Below are positions 15,797 through 24,646 of a DNA stretch of 45,042 nt, in pieces. Both the position numbers and the translations under genes were made by a program. The notes under the pieces were generated by a model. It saw nothing but the letters and a program-made list of their open reading frames with translations. It was not told where the DNA came from and did not search any database. Origin of the DNA: RUG14199 sp964629225 (GTDB taxonomy: Bacteria; Bacillota; Clostridia; Oscillospirales; CAG-272); contig CAZVQC010000018.1 of the NCBI GenBank assembly GCA_964629225.1, positions 1 to 45,042 on the forward strand, read 5' to 3'. Numbering within the stretch: position 1 is the stretch's first letter; every line of letters begins with the position of its first letter.

Positions 15797-16147
15797 TCAA
15801 AAGAGAAGTCTGTCCACCGCAAAATAAGCGAGGGTTATCTGTGCCGCAATTATGCACGGAAAGCCGATCATGAAGGACGGATGCCTTGTCTTGTGGCGTA
15901 TTAGGAGCATTGTGAGATACATAGCTCCCGATGCGCCGAGAACTGCAAAGAGAAAAAGGGTCTTTTCGGGGATCCTTCTCTTTCTTTTTTTGGCACTTAT
16001 CTTATCGTGGATACAGAGCACCGTCCCGATGACGGAAACCGCCAAAAGACAGATAACGAGCCATTTGATGACGGGAGCTTTTTCAAATATTGCCGTCGGA
16101 GAAAGGAGGGAGCTTGCAAAAACAGGAGTCAAAAGAAGATGAGCCAT
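15797..16147 (-). CDS. DUF1294 family small membrane protein
   Basis: A 116-residue protein with four hydrophobic segments. It carries the DUF1294 signature: a DK-x-A-K-x-x-x-R-I-P-E motif (HDKISAKKRKRRIPE) followed by GASGAMYLTMLLIRHKTRH. I choose the ATG at 16147 because AAAGGA is eight bases upstream; an ATG at 16156 overlapping the rnhA stop would add three residues. It is the last gene of the minus-strand operon. The family function is unknown. Confidence 0.75.
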   Translation of the reverse strand: MAHLLLTPVFASSLLSPTAIFEKAPVIKWLVICLLAVSVIGTVLCIHDKISAKKRKRRIPEKTLFLFAVLGASGAMYLTMLLIRHKTRHPSFMIGFPCIIAAQITLAYFAVDRLLF

Positions 16148-16148
16148 T

Positions 16149-16613
16149 TCAGTCATCCTTTTCTTCCTTGAGTTTGTCGGCTTCCTTTTGTGCCATCTCA
16201 TCGCATCTCTCATTGAACGGATGCCCTGCGTGGCCTTTTATCCACTTGTACGTTATCTCATGACGGCTTTCAAGCTCCAAAAGCTTCTCCCACAGATCCG
16301 AATTCAGGGCAGGGGATCTGTCGGATTTTTTCCATCCTCTTTTTTTCCAAGATGCTGCCCAGCCCTTTTCCAGCCCGTCGATAAGGTACTTGGAGTCGGA
16401 GCACAGTGTCACGGAGCAGGGCTCCTTCAGTGCACTGAGGGCTTCAATTGCCGCCGTCAGTTCCATGCGGTTGTTGGTAGTGCTTTTTTCTCCTCCCGAT
16501 AAGGTTTTCTCATGACCGTTCCATCGGAGTATTGCACCCCAACCGCCGGGGCCGGGGTTGAATTTGCAGGAGCCGTCGGTGAAAATCTCTACCTGTTTTT
16601 TTGTCTCTTTCAT
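16149..16613 (-). CDS. rnhA: Ribonuclease HI
   Basis: Cytosolic endonuclease that cuts the RNA strand of RNA-DNA hybrids. The 154-residue protein shows the family catalytic acids: Asp in EIFTDGSCKFNPGPGGWG, Glu in NNRMELTAAIEAL, Asp in LCSDSKYLIDGLEKGW and the late Asp in NERCDEMAQ. A basic handle region (SWKKRGWKKSD) and the WIKGHAGH loop are present. The start overlaps the thiI stop by four bases, and the next gene starts two bases after its stop. Confidence 0.95.
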   Translation of the reverse strand: MKETKKQVEIFTDGSCKFNPGPGGWGAILRWNGHEKTLSGGEKSTTNNRMELTAAIEALSALKEPCSVTLCSDSKYLIDGLEKGWAASWKKRGWKKSDRSPALNSDLWEKLLELESRHEITYKWIKGHAGHPFNERCDEMAQKEADKLKEEKDD

Positions 16614-17806
16614 CTTTCTTCAACGCCGTCTCTTGTGATAAGTACCGAGTAACGGCTTTTCCACGCCTCCTCTATCAAGGAGTCTACGTCCACCTTCACC
16701 TCTTCCGCTACCACCTTTTCGAGCACCGGCTTCGTCCTCGGATGGCGGGGAGTGAAGACGGTACAGCAGTCCTCGAAGGGCAAAATAGAGGTGTCGTAAG
16801 TTCCGATGCGGCGGGATATTTCGATTATCTCTTCCTTGTCCATGCCGATGCAGGGACGAAACACGGGGATGTCGCTGACACTGTCGGTGACACAGAGTGC
16901 TTCGAGAGTTTGGCTTGCCACCTGTCCGAGGCTCTCTCCCGTTATTACGGCGGGAATAGAGTATTCTTTGGCAAGACGCACCGCAAGTCTCATCATGAAG
17001 CGGCGGAGAAGCAGCGTGAAGTAGTCCTCCTCGCAGCAGTCTCTGAGTTCTTCTTGAATGTGGGTCAAGGAGATGACGTGGACCCGGATACGGCCTGTGT
17101 ATTCGGTCATTTCACGGGCCAGCTCAAACACTTTTTCACGGGCTCTTTCACTGGTGTAGGGGAAGCTTTCAAAATGGAGGGCATCGATATAGAGCCCCCT
17201 TTTTGCCATCATGAAGCCGGCAACGGGGGAATCGATGCCGCCGGATAGCAAAAGCAGTCCCCGCCCGGCGCTTCCGAGGGGATTTCCTCCCGCTCCCTTG
17301 TCCTGTCCTGCGTGGATATAGGCTTCTTTTTCGCGGATCTCTATCTTGACCTCAACGTCAGGATCATGGAGATCCACTTTGAGACGGGGCATTACCGAAA
17401 GTACGGCGCCTCCCGTTTGAGCTGCGATCTCGGGGGACGTCAGGGGGAATTTTTTATCGCTTCGCTTTGCAATGCATCGGAACGTCCGCACGCCCTTGAG
17501 TTTTTCCGGCAGATACTCCTTTGCAACTCGCAGAATATCCTCCATATTCTTTTCGGCGCAGGCGCAGACGGCAACGGCGGAGAAGCCGAAGACCTTTTTC
17601 GCTTCCTCAAACATCTCATCGAAGACGTCGTCCGTAATAACATCTTCCGGTTCGACGAACACTGTGCTTTGAGCGTAGGATATTTTGAATTTGCCTATCC
17701 GCGCCGCACGGCGTCGCAACTCTTTCATTAAGACCGCTTCGAAACGGGATTTATTGTTTCCCTTCAAAACGATCTCTCCGTATTTGCAGAGAATGATCTT
17801 TTTCAT
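16610..17806 (-). CDS. thiI: tRNA 4-thiouridine synthase ThiI
   Basis: Predicted sulfurtransferase that adenylates U8 of tRNA and introduces sulfur; some family members also serve thiazole synthesis. The 398-residue protein has an N-terminal ferredoxin-like/THUMP region (to about 165), then the PP-loop ATPase with LLLLSGGIDSPVAGFMM at about 190. It lacks the C-terminal rhodanese domain, as is usual outside proteobacteria; CC in FEDCCTVFTPRHP are candidate sulfur-handling cysteines. AAAGGA lies seven bases before the ATG. No cysteine desulfurase is adjacent, although a PLP-dependent lyase family gene starts the same operon. Confidence 0.94.
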   Translation of the reverse strand: MKKIILCKYGEIVLKGNNKSRFEAVLMKELRRRAARIGKFKISYAQSTVFVEPEDVITDDVFDEMFEEAKKVFGFSAVAVCACAEKNMEDILRVAKEYLPEKLKGVRTFRCIAKRSDKKFPLTSPEIAAQTGGAVLSVMPRLKVDLHDPDVEVKIEIREKEAYIHAGQDKGAGGNPLGSAGRGLLLLSGGIDSPVAGFMMAKRGLYIDALHFESFPYTSERAREKVFELAREMTEYTGRIRVHVISLTHIQEELRDCCEEDYFTLLLRRFMMRLAVRLAKEYSIPAVITGESLGQVASQTLEALCVTDSVSDIPVFRPCIGMDKEEIIEISRRIGTYDTSILPFEDCCTVFTPRHPRTKPVLEKVVAEEVKVDVDSLIEEAWKSRYSVLITRDGVEER

Positions 17807-17840
17807 GATTGTTTCCTTTGATGCGTGATTTTTCGGGTGG

Positions 17841-18371
17841 TCAAATTTGTTTTTCTGTTAGCTTGAATACCGCTTTTTCTATCGGCGGTATCTTCAAGAT
17901 GCCGAAGGTTATGAGCGCTCCTAAGACGTTGAGTATCAGATCGTCAACATCAAATGAGCCGGTCATAAGAAGGATTTGAAGCACTTCGATCGCAAGAACT
18001 GTTGCAAAGACGGTTAAAACAAGGCGAAGCACGCCGACCTTCTTTTTTGAAAGGAACGGGACAAAAAAACCAAAGGGCGCTGTCGCCGCAAGATTTCCGA
18101 GGATATTGACCGTTATCGCATGGATCCCCACGTTTCCCTTCAAATACCCTCTTATAAAATCGGTGACGGTGGCAAACGGCGCGAGACTTGAATGCCATCT
18201 GAAATGCTCCGCGATCTTTTCGGGATCGAGATCTCTGATACTCGGAAAGCTCCTTCCGTATCGACCGCTGAAAAGCGTGACATAGGCAAAGAAGCAAAGG
18301 TAGAGCACAAACAGCACCGAGACCGTCACTTTGGCGATCCGGGCTTTTTTGGATCTGGTCTCCACGGTCAT
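17841..18371 (-). CDS. VanZ-family membrane protein
   Basis: A 176-residue protein with four to five hydrophobic helices and the VanZ-like pattern: an N-terminal TM with YVTLFSGRYG, a loop with NILGN, then PFGFFVPFL and the late FDVDDLILNVLGA motif. VanZ domains are associated with the cell envelope and, for the founding member, with low-level teicoplanin resistance, but most chromosomal members have no known role. The start overlaps the gpsA stop (ATGA), and thiI follows after 34 bases. Confidence 0.82.
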   Translation of the reverse strand: MTVETRSKKARIAKVTVSVLFVLYLCFFAYVTLFSGRYGRSFPSIRDLDPEKIAEHFRWHSSLAPFATVTDFIRGYLKGNVGIHAITVNILGNLAATAPFGFFVPFLSKKKVGVLRLVLTVFATVLAIEVLQILLMTGSFDVDDLILNVLGALITFGILKIPPIEKAVFKLTEKQI

Positions 18372-19327
18372 TCCAGCTCTTTTTTCAAGGACCGGGAGAA
18401 CAGTTTCAAAAGCTCCTCCTTCGGGTCGGCCGCTTCATAGAGGATATTGTAGACGGCGGTGGATATGGGAAGATCCGTGCCATACTTTTTCTTGAGAGTC
18501 ATCAGCGCCTTGACAGTGTAGTAGCCCTCTGCAAGAGACGGGAATTTTTCCCCTTTTACGAACATTTCTCCGAAGGCTCTGTTGTGGCTGTGCTTTGAGA
18601 AGAGAGTTGCCTCGTAATCTCCGAGTAGGCAGAGCCCGGAAGCACTGCGCTCGTCTCCTCCCATGTCACGTATCAGTCTTGCTATCTCCCTTGTGCCTCT
18701 GGACATAAGGGCGCCCTTGAGGGAGGTCATGGAGAGTCCGTCAAGCATACCGGCGGCAATGCCGAGAACGTTTTTTGCGGCCCCTCCTATCTCACTTCCG
18801 ATTAGATCGTCTCCGTAGTAGAAGCGGATGAGATTGCTTGAAAAGCTGTCGACCAACGTGGTCTTCAAGCCCTCGTCCTTGCTGTCGATCACCATACAGT
18901 TGGGTACGCCCCTGTAAAACTCCTGAACGTGACCGGGACCGAGCCAAACTGCAATCCGGTTGGAGGGATCCAGCTTTTCCTCTGCGATCTCGGAGAGACG
19001 CTCCCCGGTGGCGATCTCGATGCCCTTCATGCAGAGCACGAAGTTCTTGTTCTTGATTTGAAGTTCGTTCAACTCATCGAGAAGTCCTCTGAAGCCTTGG
19101 GCACCGATGCTGATGACAACGGTCTCCGCTTTCGGAATGTTGTTTTTATCTGTGGTAAGGGCGATGCTTTCGGGAAATTCGAGCAGGTCGTTTCGTCTTT
19201 CCTTCAGAAAACGCTGCATTTCCGGGGCATCCTTCAGCCCGTAGACTGTGACATCGTGACCGATCATATCAAGGTAGTAGGCGATGAATGATCCCCATCT
19301 GCCGCAGCCGATGACGGTTATTTTCAT
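18368..19327 (-). CDS. gpsA: Glycerol-3-phosphate dehydrogenase [NAD(P)+]
   Basis: Cytosolic enzyme reducing dihydroxyacetone phosphate to sn-glycerol 3-phosphate, the backbone for phospholipids. The nucleotide-binding motif VIGCGRWGSFIAYYL is at the N-terminus. The catalytic Lys region IGGAAKNVLGIAAGMLDG and the family motif SRGTREIARLI are in the second half. At 319 residues it is of normal length or slightly short. GGAGG lies seven bases before the ATG. Confidence 0.93.
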   Translation of the reverse strand: MKITVIGCGRWGSFIAYYLDMIGHDVTVYGLKDAPEMQRFLKERRNDLLEFPESIALTTDKNNIPKAETVVISIGAQGFRGLLDELNELQIKNKNFVLCMKGIEIATGERLSEIAEEKLDPSNRIAVWLGPGHVQEFYRGVPNCMVIDSKDEGLKTTLVDSFSSNLIRFYYGDDLIGSEIGGAAKNVLGIAAGMLDGLSMTSLKGALMSRGTREIARLIRDMGGDERSASGLCLLGDYEATLFSKHSHNRAFGEMFVKGEKFPSLAEGYYTVKALMTLKKKYGTDLPISTAVYNILYEAADPKEELLKLFSRSLKKELE

Positions 19328-19360
19328 TTTGATCCTCCTAAACAGTTCTGCCTTGCGGCG

Positions 19361-20635
19361 TTATTTCAAGGTGTTTCGGTTCTTTCTTCCGCAAGCCTCT
19401 GCCGCAGACAGTATTCCGAGTTTTCCGGACTCAAAGGTCAGACCACCCTGGAGAAATGCGGTGTAAGGTGGACGCATGGGACCGTCTGCGGAAAGTTCAA
19501 TGGATGCTCCGCCGACGAAAGCGCCCGCCGCCATGACCACCGGATCTTCATATCCCGGCATCTCCCACGCTTCCGGAACAACGAAGGAGTCCACGGGAGA
19601 TGCGGACTGGATACCTCTGCAAAAGCCCACGAGCCCTTCTCCGGTGCCCAGTTGGACGGTCTGTATGATGTCGTGCCGTCTTTCAAAGGGACCCGGCTCC
19701 ACAACGTAGCCAAGCTCATTGAAAACATAAGCGGCGAAATGGGCTGTCTTAAGCGCTTGAGCCACTGTATGGGGAGCATAAAAAAGCCCCCGTAACATAT
19801 TTCTGTTCTGCCCGAGGGAGGCGCCGGCATCTGTTCCCACTCCGGGACAGCAAAGTCTGTATCCCGCAAGCTCCACCGCTCTTTCGGTCCCGACGAGATA
19901 TCCTCCGATATCCGCCATTCCTCCCCCCGGATTCTTGATGAGAGATCCGATGATGAGATCCGCTCCCACGGCGGTGGGCTCGGCAGTTTCGGTGAATTCT
20001 CCGTAGCAGTTGTCAACTACCGCAAAGACCGGATGTCCTACTTCTTTTTTTGAAAAGGCAATGGCCTCTCCGATCTCCGACACCGACAGGGTCTTTCTGT
20101 TCATGTAGCCTTTGGAGCGCTGGATAAAAATGACCTTCAAAGTGTCGCGATGCTTTGCTATTGCCGCTTTCAAAGCCGGGTAGTCAACGGTTCCTTCGGC
20201 TGTTAGGGGCACTCTGTCGTAGTTGACTCCGAAATCCTTGAGAGATCCGTTCTTATTGTCATCGTAAGCGCCGATGACCTCCTTCAGAGTGTCATAGGGC
20301 TCGTCGGTGACGGACAGCAGTGTGTCCCCCGGTCTCAAGAGGCCGAAAAGTCCGATGGTCAATGCGTGAGTACCGCAGAGTATCGACGGCCTCATAAATC
20401 CGGATTTTCCGCCAAACACCTTGGAGGCTATCCTGTCGACGGCATCCCGTCCCGCGTCACCGTAGCCGTAACCGGTGCTCGGAGCGAACATCGCCTCGGA
20501 GACCCGCTCTTCTTTGAAGACGTCCAGTACCCGCTCGGTGTTTTCACAGGCTACCTCATCTATTTTTCCAAATATCTCCGCAAGATCCCTTTCGGCTCTT
20601 GCTCCGAGAGCTCTCATTTCTTTCGATATCTTCAT
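19361..20635 (-). CDS. PLP-dependent methionine gamma-lyase family protein (aluminium-resistance family)
   Basis: A 424-residue protein of the fold-type I Cys/Met metabolism PLP family, in the branch often named aluminium resistance protein. Seen: GTHALTIGLFGLLRPGD near the cofactor phosphate site, PVFAVVDNCYGEFTE with the cofactor-ring Asp, and GSLIKNPGGGMADIGGY with the candidate Schiff-base Lys. It probably cleaves or transfers a sulfur amino acid side chain; the aluminium link is historical. It opens the operon with gpsA 33 bases downstream. A good promoter and a perfect palindrome lie just upstream, suggesting repressor control. Confidence 0.88.
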   Translation of the reverse strand: MKISKEMRALGARAERDLAEIFGKIDEVACENTERVLDVFKEERVSEAMFAPSTGYGYGDAGRDAVDRIASKVFGGKSGFMRPSILCGTHALTIGLFGLLRPGDTLLSVTDEPYDTLKEVIGAYDDNKNGSLKDFGVNYDRVPLTAEGTVDYPALKAAIAKHRDTLKVIFIQRSKGYMNRKTLSVSEIGEAIAFSKKEVGHPVFAVVDNCYGEFTETAEPTAVGADLIIGSLIKNPGGGMADIGGYLVGTERAVELAGYRLCCPGVGTDAGASLGQNRNMLRGLFYAPHTVAQALKTAHFAAYVFNELGYVVEPGPFERRHDIIQTVQLGTGEGLVGFCRGIQSASPVDSFVVPEAWEMPGYEDPVVMAAGAFVGGASIELSADGPMRPPYTAFLQGGLTFESGKLGILSAAEACGRKNRNTLK

Positions 20636-20657
20636 CGTCGGTTATGTCCCTTCTTTT

Positions 20658-20672
20658 CATGATGTCATCATG
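20658..20672. promoter_or_regulatory. Perfect 15-base palindrome, candidate operator
   Basis: CATGATG-T-CATCATG, seven-base arms around one central base. On the minus strand it lies about ten bases after the -10 box and before the ribosome binding site, so a bound repressor would cover the transcription start. Confidence 0.5.
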
Positions 20673-20682
20673 TTATCGTCCA

Positions 20683-20711
20683 ATTATACTACAAAAAAAC
20701 AAAAAAGTAAA
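20683..20711 (-). promoter_or_regulatory. Promoter of the minus-strand operon (PLP lyase to DUF1294)
   Basis: On the minus strand TTTACT and TATAAT are separated by 17 T-rich bases, about 50 bases before the coding start. Confidence 0.75.
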
Positions 20712-20861
20712 TAACAGCTTTTTACGGGAGTGAAAAATAGAACGACTTATTTTGACATTCATTTCCGATCCATGCGTTTCTTTCCTGCTGTTTTTTCTTT
20801 GATAACGGGAAAAATACCTTTGGAAGAGTTCTTTATGAGAAAAACAAGGAGGCAAAACAAA

Positions 20862-21062
20862 GTGAAACAAAAGGATCCCATGGATAAGATGCCACTGGAA
20901 CTGGTGATGAAGCTTGAGGTGAGATGCGATGCTCTTGCGGAATATAACAAGCTGAGCGAGGACAAGAAGGAAGAACTGCGCCGGCAGGCGGCAAACGCGT
21001 CCTCAAGGGAGGAAACGGAAAGGATAATAGATGGTATCGCAAGCGGGAGATACTACGGTTGA
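20862..21062 (+). CDS. Small conserved-looking hypothetical protein
   Basis: A 66-residue, mostly helical protein with a GTG start preceded by AGGAGG at nine bases. Other in-frame ATGs at 20835 and 20880 lack a site. Central residues LVMKLEVRCDALAEYNKLS and the C-terminal SREETERIIDGIA form two helices that look like a short protein of unknown function common in clostridia. It is followed 14 bases later by a strong terminator, so it is probably a separate transcript. No function is known to me. Confidence 0.65.
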   Translation: MKQKDPMDKMPLELVMKLEVRCDALAEYNKLSEDKKEELRRQAANASSREETERIIDGIASGRYYG

Positions 21063-21076
21063 CGGATGATGTTTGA

Positions 21077-21099
21077 GGCGGGGTTCTCCCCGCCTTTTT
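21077..21099 (+). terminator. Rho-independent terminator
   Basis: GGCGGGG-TTCT-CCCCGCC, seven GC-rich pairs followed by TTTTT, just after the small gene ending at 21062. Confidence 0.92.
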
Positions 21100-21260
21100 A
21101 ACAATAATTTTTCTTTTCGGCTCGGAAGTTTTTTTGAGATCGTTTCGGTCATCACTTCCGAAACTGTGGACTATCTCGGCAAAAAAGCACGAAACGAGGG
21201 GATTTTTTCTCTTTTCGGCATTTCTTTTTTTAAAAAACACAAAAAATTTGCCGAAAGGTA

Positions 21261-21289
21261 TTTATTTCTGCTTCGAGATATAATATAAT
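21261..21289 (+). promoter_or_regulatory. AT-rich promoter upstream of zapA / candidate RNA
   Basis: TTTATT and TATAAT with 17 bases between. Further overlapping TATAAT copies occur at 21279 and 21296, so the exact start is uncertain. The -35 is weak and the -10 run is strong. Confidence 0.5.
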
Positions 21290-21301
21290 ATAAAATATAA
21301 T

Positions 21302-21440
21302 GGCGTCAGTGTTGCTTGTTGCTGTGCCGAATGCGGTGCTACATAGCGAGTATCCGGTCGAGGGTGCCTGAGAAGCCGTCATCAATGCCGTTGACGTAGG
21401 CGGGAACAAGTTTTGGACGGGAACCGAAAAAAGCGGCTTT
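21302..21440 (+). ncRNA. Candidate structured RNA or long leader upstream of zapA
   Basis: The stretch follows a strong -10 cluster and has no good reading frame. CTTGTT near 21316 can pair with AACAAG near 21409. Inside, GCCT/AGGC and CGTCA/TGACG form a compact two-part hairpin around 21367-21402. Long-range closing stems with an open middle are the shape of 6S RNA, and the start (GTCAGTGTTGCTTGT) loosely recalls it, but I cannot confirm this without a covariance model. A long structured leader of zapA is the alternative. The rest up to 21550 holds further short hairpins (for example AAGCCG-AAAGG-CGGCTT at 21471-21487). Confidence 0.3.
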
Positions 21441-21550
21441 GACCGGAAAAGCCGGAACGGATGTGAGATCAAGCCGAAAGGCGGCTTTGAGAGATCGAGA
21501 ATTGAAACCGAAAACGAAAAATAACAGTGAAATAAAAAAGGAGAAATACC

Positions 21551-22045
21551 ATGGAAAAGAAAAGATACGAGATCGAAGTGGCGGGCGTTCAGCTTGCGAT
21601 ACTCTCCGATGAGCGGGAGGACTTCATCAAAAACACCGTGGAGGCTCTCGACAAACAGATCCGAGAGATCACCGTGGCCTCCAAGAGAAGCTCCAATCTG
21701 GATGCGGCGATCCTTTGCGCTCTCGAATATTACAGCGAGAAGGTCAAGGCCGAGAAAAGGGCGAGAAATCTTGAAGCTCAGATCTCTCTCTACGATGCTA
21801 ATTTGAGGCGTTTTCGCGACGAAAACTCAAGCCTGAGGGAAAAGCTTGCCGCTCTTGAAAACGGCGAAAAAACCGAGGCTCCCGAGGACGAGAAGGCCGC
21901 TTCCGATGAGACCGCAAATGAAACCGAGGAAGAAAAGCCCGAAGAGAAGAAGGAAGAAAGAACTGCAGATGCAGACGGAGCACGTGCGGCAAGACTCCGT
22001 GCTATAGAAGAGCTTCTCAAGGCTCGCGGAAACAAGGGTGAATAA
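21551..22045 (+). CDS. zapA: Cell division protein ZapA with acidic C-terminal extension
   Basis: Cytosolic FtsZ-ring stabiliser. Residues 1-95 match ZapA: an EIEVAGVQLAILSDE strand, FIKNTVEALDKQI, then a long helix with DAAILCALEYYSEK. A coiled coil continues to about residue 110, and the last 50 residues are very acidic and repetitive (Glu/Lys/Ala-rich), longer than usual for the family. AAGGAG lies eight bases before the ATG. The end overlaps the next gene by eight bases. Confidence 0.88.
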   Translation: MEKKRYEIEVAGVQLAILSDEREDFIKNTVEALDKQIREITVASKRSSNLDAAILCALEYYSEKVKAEKRARNLEAQISLYDANLRRFRDENSSLREKLAALENGEKTEAPEDEKAASDETANETEEEKPEEKKEERTADADGARAARLRAIEELLKARGNKGE

Positions 22046-24170
22046 GAAAGACCGTCTTTGTGAAACGAAGGCATCTGTCGGATGTGTCAGTTTGCCCGAA
22101 CTTTTGGCTCCTGCGGGAAACATGGAGACTTTGAAGGCGGCGATAGATGCCGGCTGTGATGCGGTGTATTTCGGCGGCGGAGATTTCAACGCCCGAATGA
22201 GGGCACGGAATTTCGATGCGGAGGAGACTGCGGAAGCGATCTCTCTTTGCCGTGAATACGGCATCCGCTCTTACGTTACCGTCAATACGAGGCTTCGGGA
22301 TGGGGAATACCCTCCGGCTCTTGATTTCGTGAGAAGCTGTTTCCTTTTGGGAGCGGATGCATTCATCGTTGCGGATGCGGCTCTTGCCGAGATGATAAAA
22401 AAGGACATGCCTTCCTGCGAGATCCATGCCAGCACGCAGCTCTCCTGCGGCTCGGTCTACGATGCCGCAGAACTTCAAAAGATGGGCTTTTCACGGATGG
22501 TTTGTCCGAGGGAGTTGTCCCTTGATGAAATAAGAGATCTTGCCGTCGGATCTCCTATCGAGATCGAGATGTTCGTTCACGGCGCTCACTGCGTCTCTTT
22601 TTCCGGACAGTGCATGATGAGCTTTGCCATGGGAGGACGAAGCGGTAACAGGGGGATGTGCGCTCAGCCCTGCAGACTTCCGTTTTCCGTGGGGGCGGTG
22701 CCGAACGGCTACCCGCTGAGCCTTAAGGATATGTGTCTTGCCGGAAGCATTGAGGATCTTATTGTTTCAAACGTCGCTTCGCTCAAGATAGAAGGAAGAC
22801 AAAAGGATGTTTCCTACGTTTCGGGAACCGTTGCCGTTTATCGGAGGCTTTTGGACGAAGGTAGAAACGCCACGGCAAGCGAGATCGCAGAGCTTGAAAA
22901 ACTGTTCAGCCGCGATGGATTCACCGACGGGTATCTGAAGGGCAGATACGGCGGTATGCTGGGCGTTCGGGGAGATGCGTTGCGACTTCCCGAAAATAAG
23001 GCGGTCCCATCGGGAAAGATAGCGAGAGAGCTTCCGTTAAATGCGGAACTTGTGCTGAGAATAGGGAAACCTGCGACCCTTCGCCTTTCATCAAACGGCA
23101 GGAGTACCGAGGTAAAAGGCGCTATCGTTGAATATGATACCGAAAGAGGGCTGGATGCCGAGCACGCGGAGAAGAATCTTTCAAGGCTCGGAAACACGGC
23201 GTATCGGCTTGACCGCTTTTCTTTCGCTGCGGACAGCGGTGCTTTTATCACCTTGTCCGAGGTCAACTCGCTTCGAAGAGAGGGGATCCGCAGGCTGATG
23301 CCTCCGCTTCCGAAGGCAGAGGATGCGGGACACCTTGATCAGATGAGGAGACCCGGGCCGCAGAATAACAGAGTTCTAAAAAGAAGAAGGTCTGCGGAGT
23401 TTCTTTCCTACGGAATGATACCGGATGAAGCCTTTGAGTATTTTGATCGGATCTTTGTACCGATAGAGGATGCCGAATTTGCTGACGGAGAAAAGGTCTG
23501 TGTCATCCTTCCTCCCGTTACGGTGGGTAAGGCCGCAGATGAACTTGAAGAGACGCTTCGGAATCTTTCCGGTCACGTTCTGGTCCATGGGATCGGACAG
23601 GCAAGATCGGCAAGGGAGAGTGGACTTGAGCCGGAATTCTCCATTCGTGCCAACGTGCTTTCCGCAAGACTTCTTGAGAAGCTTTCCGAGTTTGCAAGTC
23701 CGGTGTGCTTCTCCCCGGAGGCATCAATCGGGGCAGCAAGGGATGCTTCAGTTCCGTTTTCACTTGCGGTCTACGGAAAGATACCGCTGATGCACACTCA
23801 GAGATGTCTCATTTCGGACGGGGCGAGGTACTGTCGAAGCGGAGGCTTCGGAGGACGGCACTTCCCGGTGTCCGAAAAGAAGCCCCAAGGCGGAAGAGTC
23901 AATTGCGACGGTAGGCTCTGCTTTGCCGAGCTTCGGGACAGACGGGACGCAACGTTTTTCACAGTGGGGCTTCCGGACTGCTCGAACGCGGTGTTCAACA
24001 GCGTACCCATCTACATGGCAGACAAAATGGATGAGATCGATCTTCCGATGCTTGAGTCTCTCCACTTTATTTTCACCGATGAGACGAAGGATGAATGCCG
24101 GAGAGTGATAGAAGCCTATCGGCTTGAAAAGAGACCTGAGGATCCTTCGAAGGTGAGACGGCTGAAATAA
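22038..24170 (+). CDS. U32-family protein (TrhP/RlhA-like)
   Basis: A 710-residue cytosolic protein of the peptidase U32 family. Members once called collagenases are now mostly linked to prephenate-dependent hydroxylation of tRNA or rRNA bases. Seen: LPELLAPAGNMETLKAAIDA at the N-terminus, a TIM-barrel-like core, and the signature HGAHCVSFSGQCMMS with Cys-rich GNRGMCAQPCRLPF, which likely binds an Fe-S cluster. The C-terminal half corresponds to the longer YrrO/RlhA-type members. It starts at a GTG overlapping zapA by eight bases. Whether the target is tRNA (ho5U34) or rRNA is not decided by sequence. Confidence 0.85.
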   Translation: MNKKDRLCETKASVGCVSLPELLAPAGNMETLKAAIDAGCDAVYFGGGDFNARMRARNFDAEETAEAISLCREYGIRSYVTVNTRLRDGEYPPALDFVRSCFLLGADAFIVADAALAEMIKKDMPSCEIHASTQLSCGSVYDAAELQKMGFSRMVCPRELSLDEIRDLAVGSPIEIEMFVHGAHCVSFSGQCMMSFAMGGRSGNRGMCAQPCRLPFSVGAVPNGYPLSLKDMCLAGSIEDLIVSNVASLKIEGRQKDVSYVSGTVAVYRRLLDEGRNATASEIAELEKLFSRDGFTDGYLKGRYGGMLGVRGDALRLPENKAVPSGKIARELPLNAELVLRIGKPATLRLSSNGRSTEVKGAIVEYDTERGLDAEHAEKNLSRLGNTAYRLDRFSFAADSGAFITLSEVNSLRREGIRRLMPPLPKAEDAGHLDQMRRPGPQNNRVLKRRRSAEFLSYGMIPDEAFEYFDRIFVPIEDAEFADGEKVCVILPPVTVGKAADELEETLRNLSGHVLVHGIGQARSARESGLEPEFSIRANVLSARLLEKLSEFASPVCFSPEASIGAARDASVPFSLAVYGKIPLMHTQRCLISDGARYCRSGGFGGRHFPVSEKKPQGGRVNCDGRLCFAELRDRRDATFFTVGLPDCSNAVFNSVPIYMADKMDEIDLPMLESLHFIFTDETKDECRRVIEAYRLEKRPEDPSKVRRLK

Positions 24171-24192
24171 AAACAAAAGGGAAGGAAGGGTA

Positions 24193-24639
24193 ATGATGGA
24201 AATTTCCGTGAAGATAAAAAAACTTCGTATCGGTGCAGTGACGCCGACTTATGCCACGGTGGGAGCGGCGGCCTGCGATCTGTGTTATGCGGGAGACTGC
24301 CCCCTTACGATACCTGCGGGAAAGACGGTGAAGGCTCCATCCGGCCTTGCCATCGAGCTTCCGGATGACAGTGTTTCCGCACTGATCTACGCAAGGAGCG
24401 GCATCTCAACAAAATTCGGTATTGCCCCCGCAAACTGTGTGGGAGTTATCGACAGTGACTACAGAGGCGAGATATCTGTGCCTCTGCACAACCATTCCGA
24501 CAGCGACTACACGGTCATGCCGGGGGATAGGATAGCACAGATGATATTCACCCCCGTCATAAAAGGTGTTTTTGAAGAGGTCTCGGAGCTTGGAGACACA
24601 AACAGGGGAGTCGGCGGCTACGGCTCCACCGGAAAGTAA
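24193..24639 (+). CDS. dut: dUTP diphosphatase
   Basis: Trimeric cytosolic dUTPase that keeps uracil out of DNA and supplies dUMP. The 148-residue protein carries the five family motifs: GAAACDLCYA, YARSGIS, GVIDSDYRGEI (catalytic Asp), PGDRIAQMIF and the C-terminal Gly-rich RGVGGYGSTG. Two consecutive ATGs are possible starts. The upstream gene ends 22 bases before. Confidence 0.95.
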   Translation: MMEISVKIKKLRIGAVTPTYATVGAAACDLCYAGDCPLTIPAGKTVKAPSGLAIELPDDSVSALIYARSGISTKFGIAPANCVGVIDSDYRGEISVPLHNHSDSDYTVMPGDRIAQMIFTPVIKGVFEEVSELGDTNRGVGGYGSTGK

Positions 24640-24646
24640 CAGAGTT

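Noticed and set aside
17841..18371. Part of a vancomycin/teicoplanin resistance cluster
   Set aside because: A VanZ-like gene alone, among gpsA, thiI and rnhA, without vanH, vanA, vanX or a two-component system, is ordinary chromosomal content.
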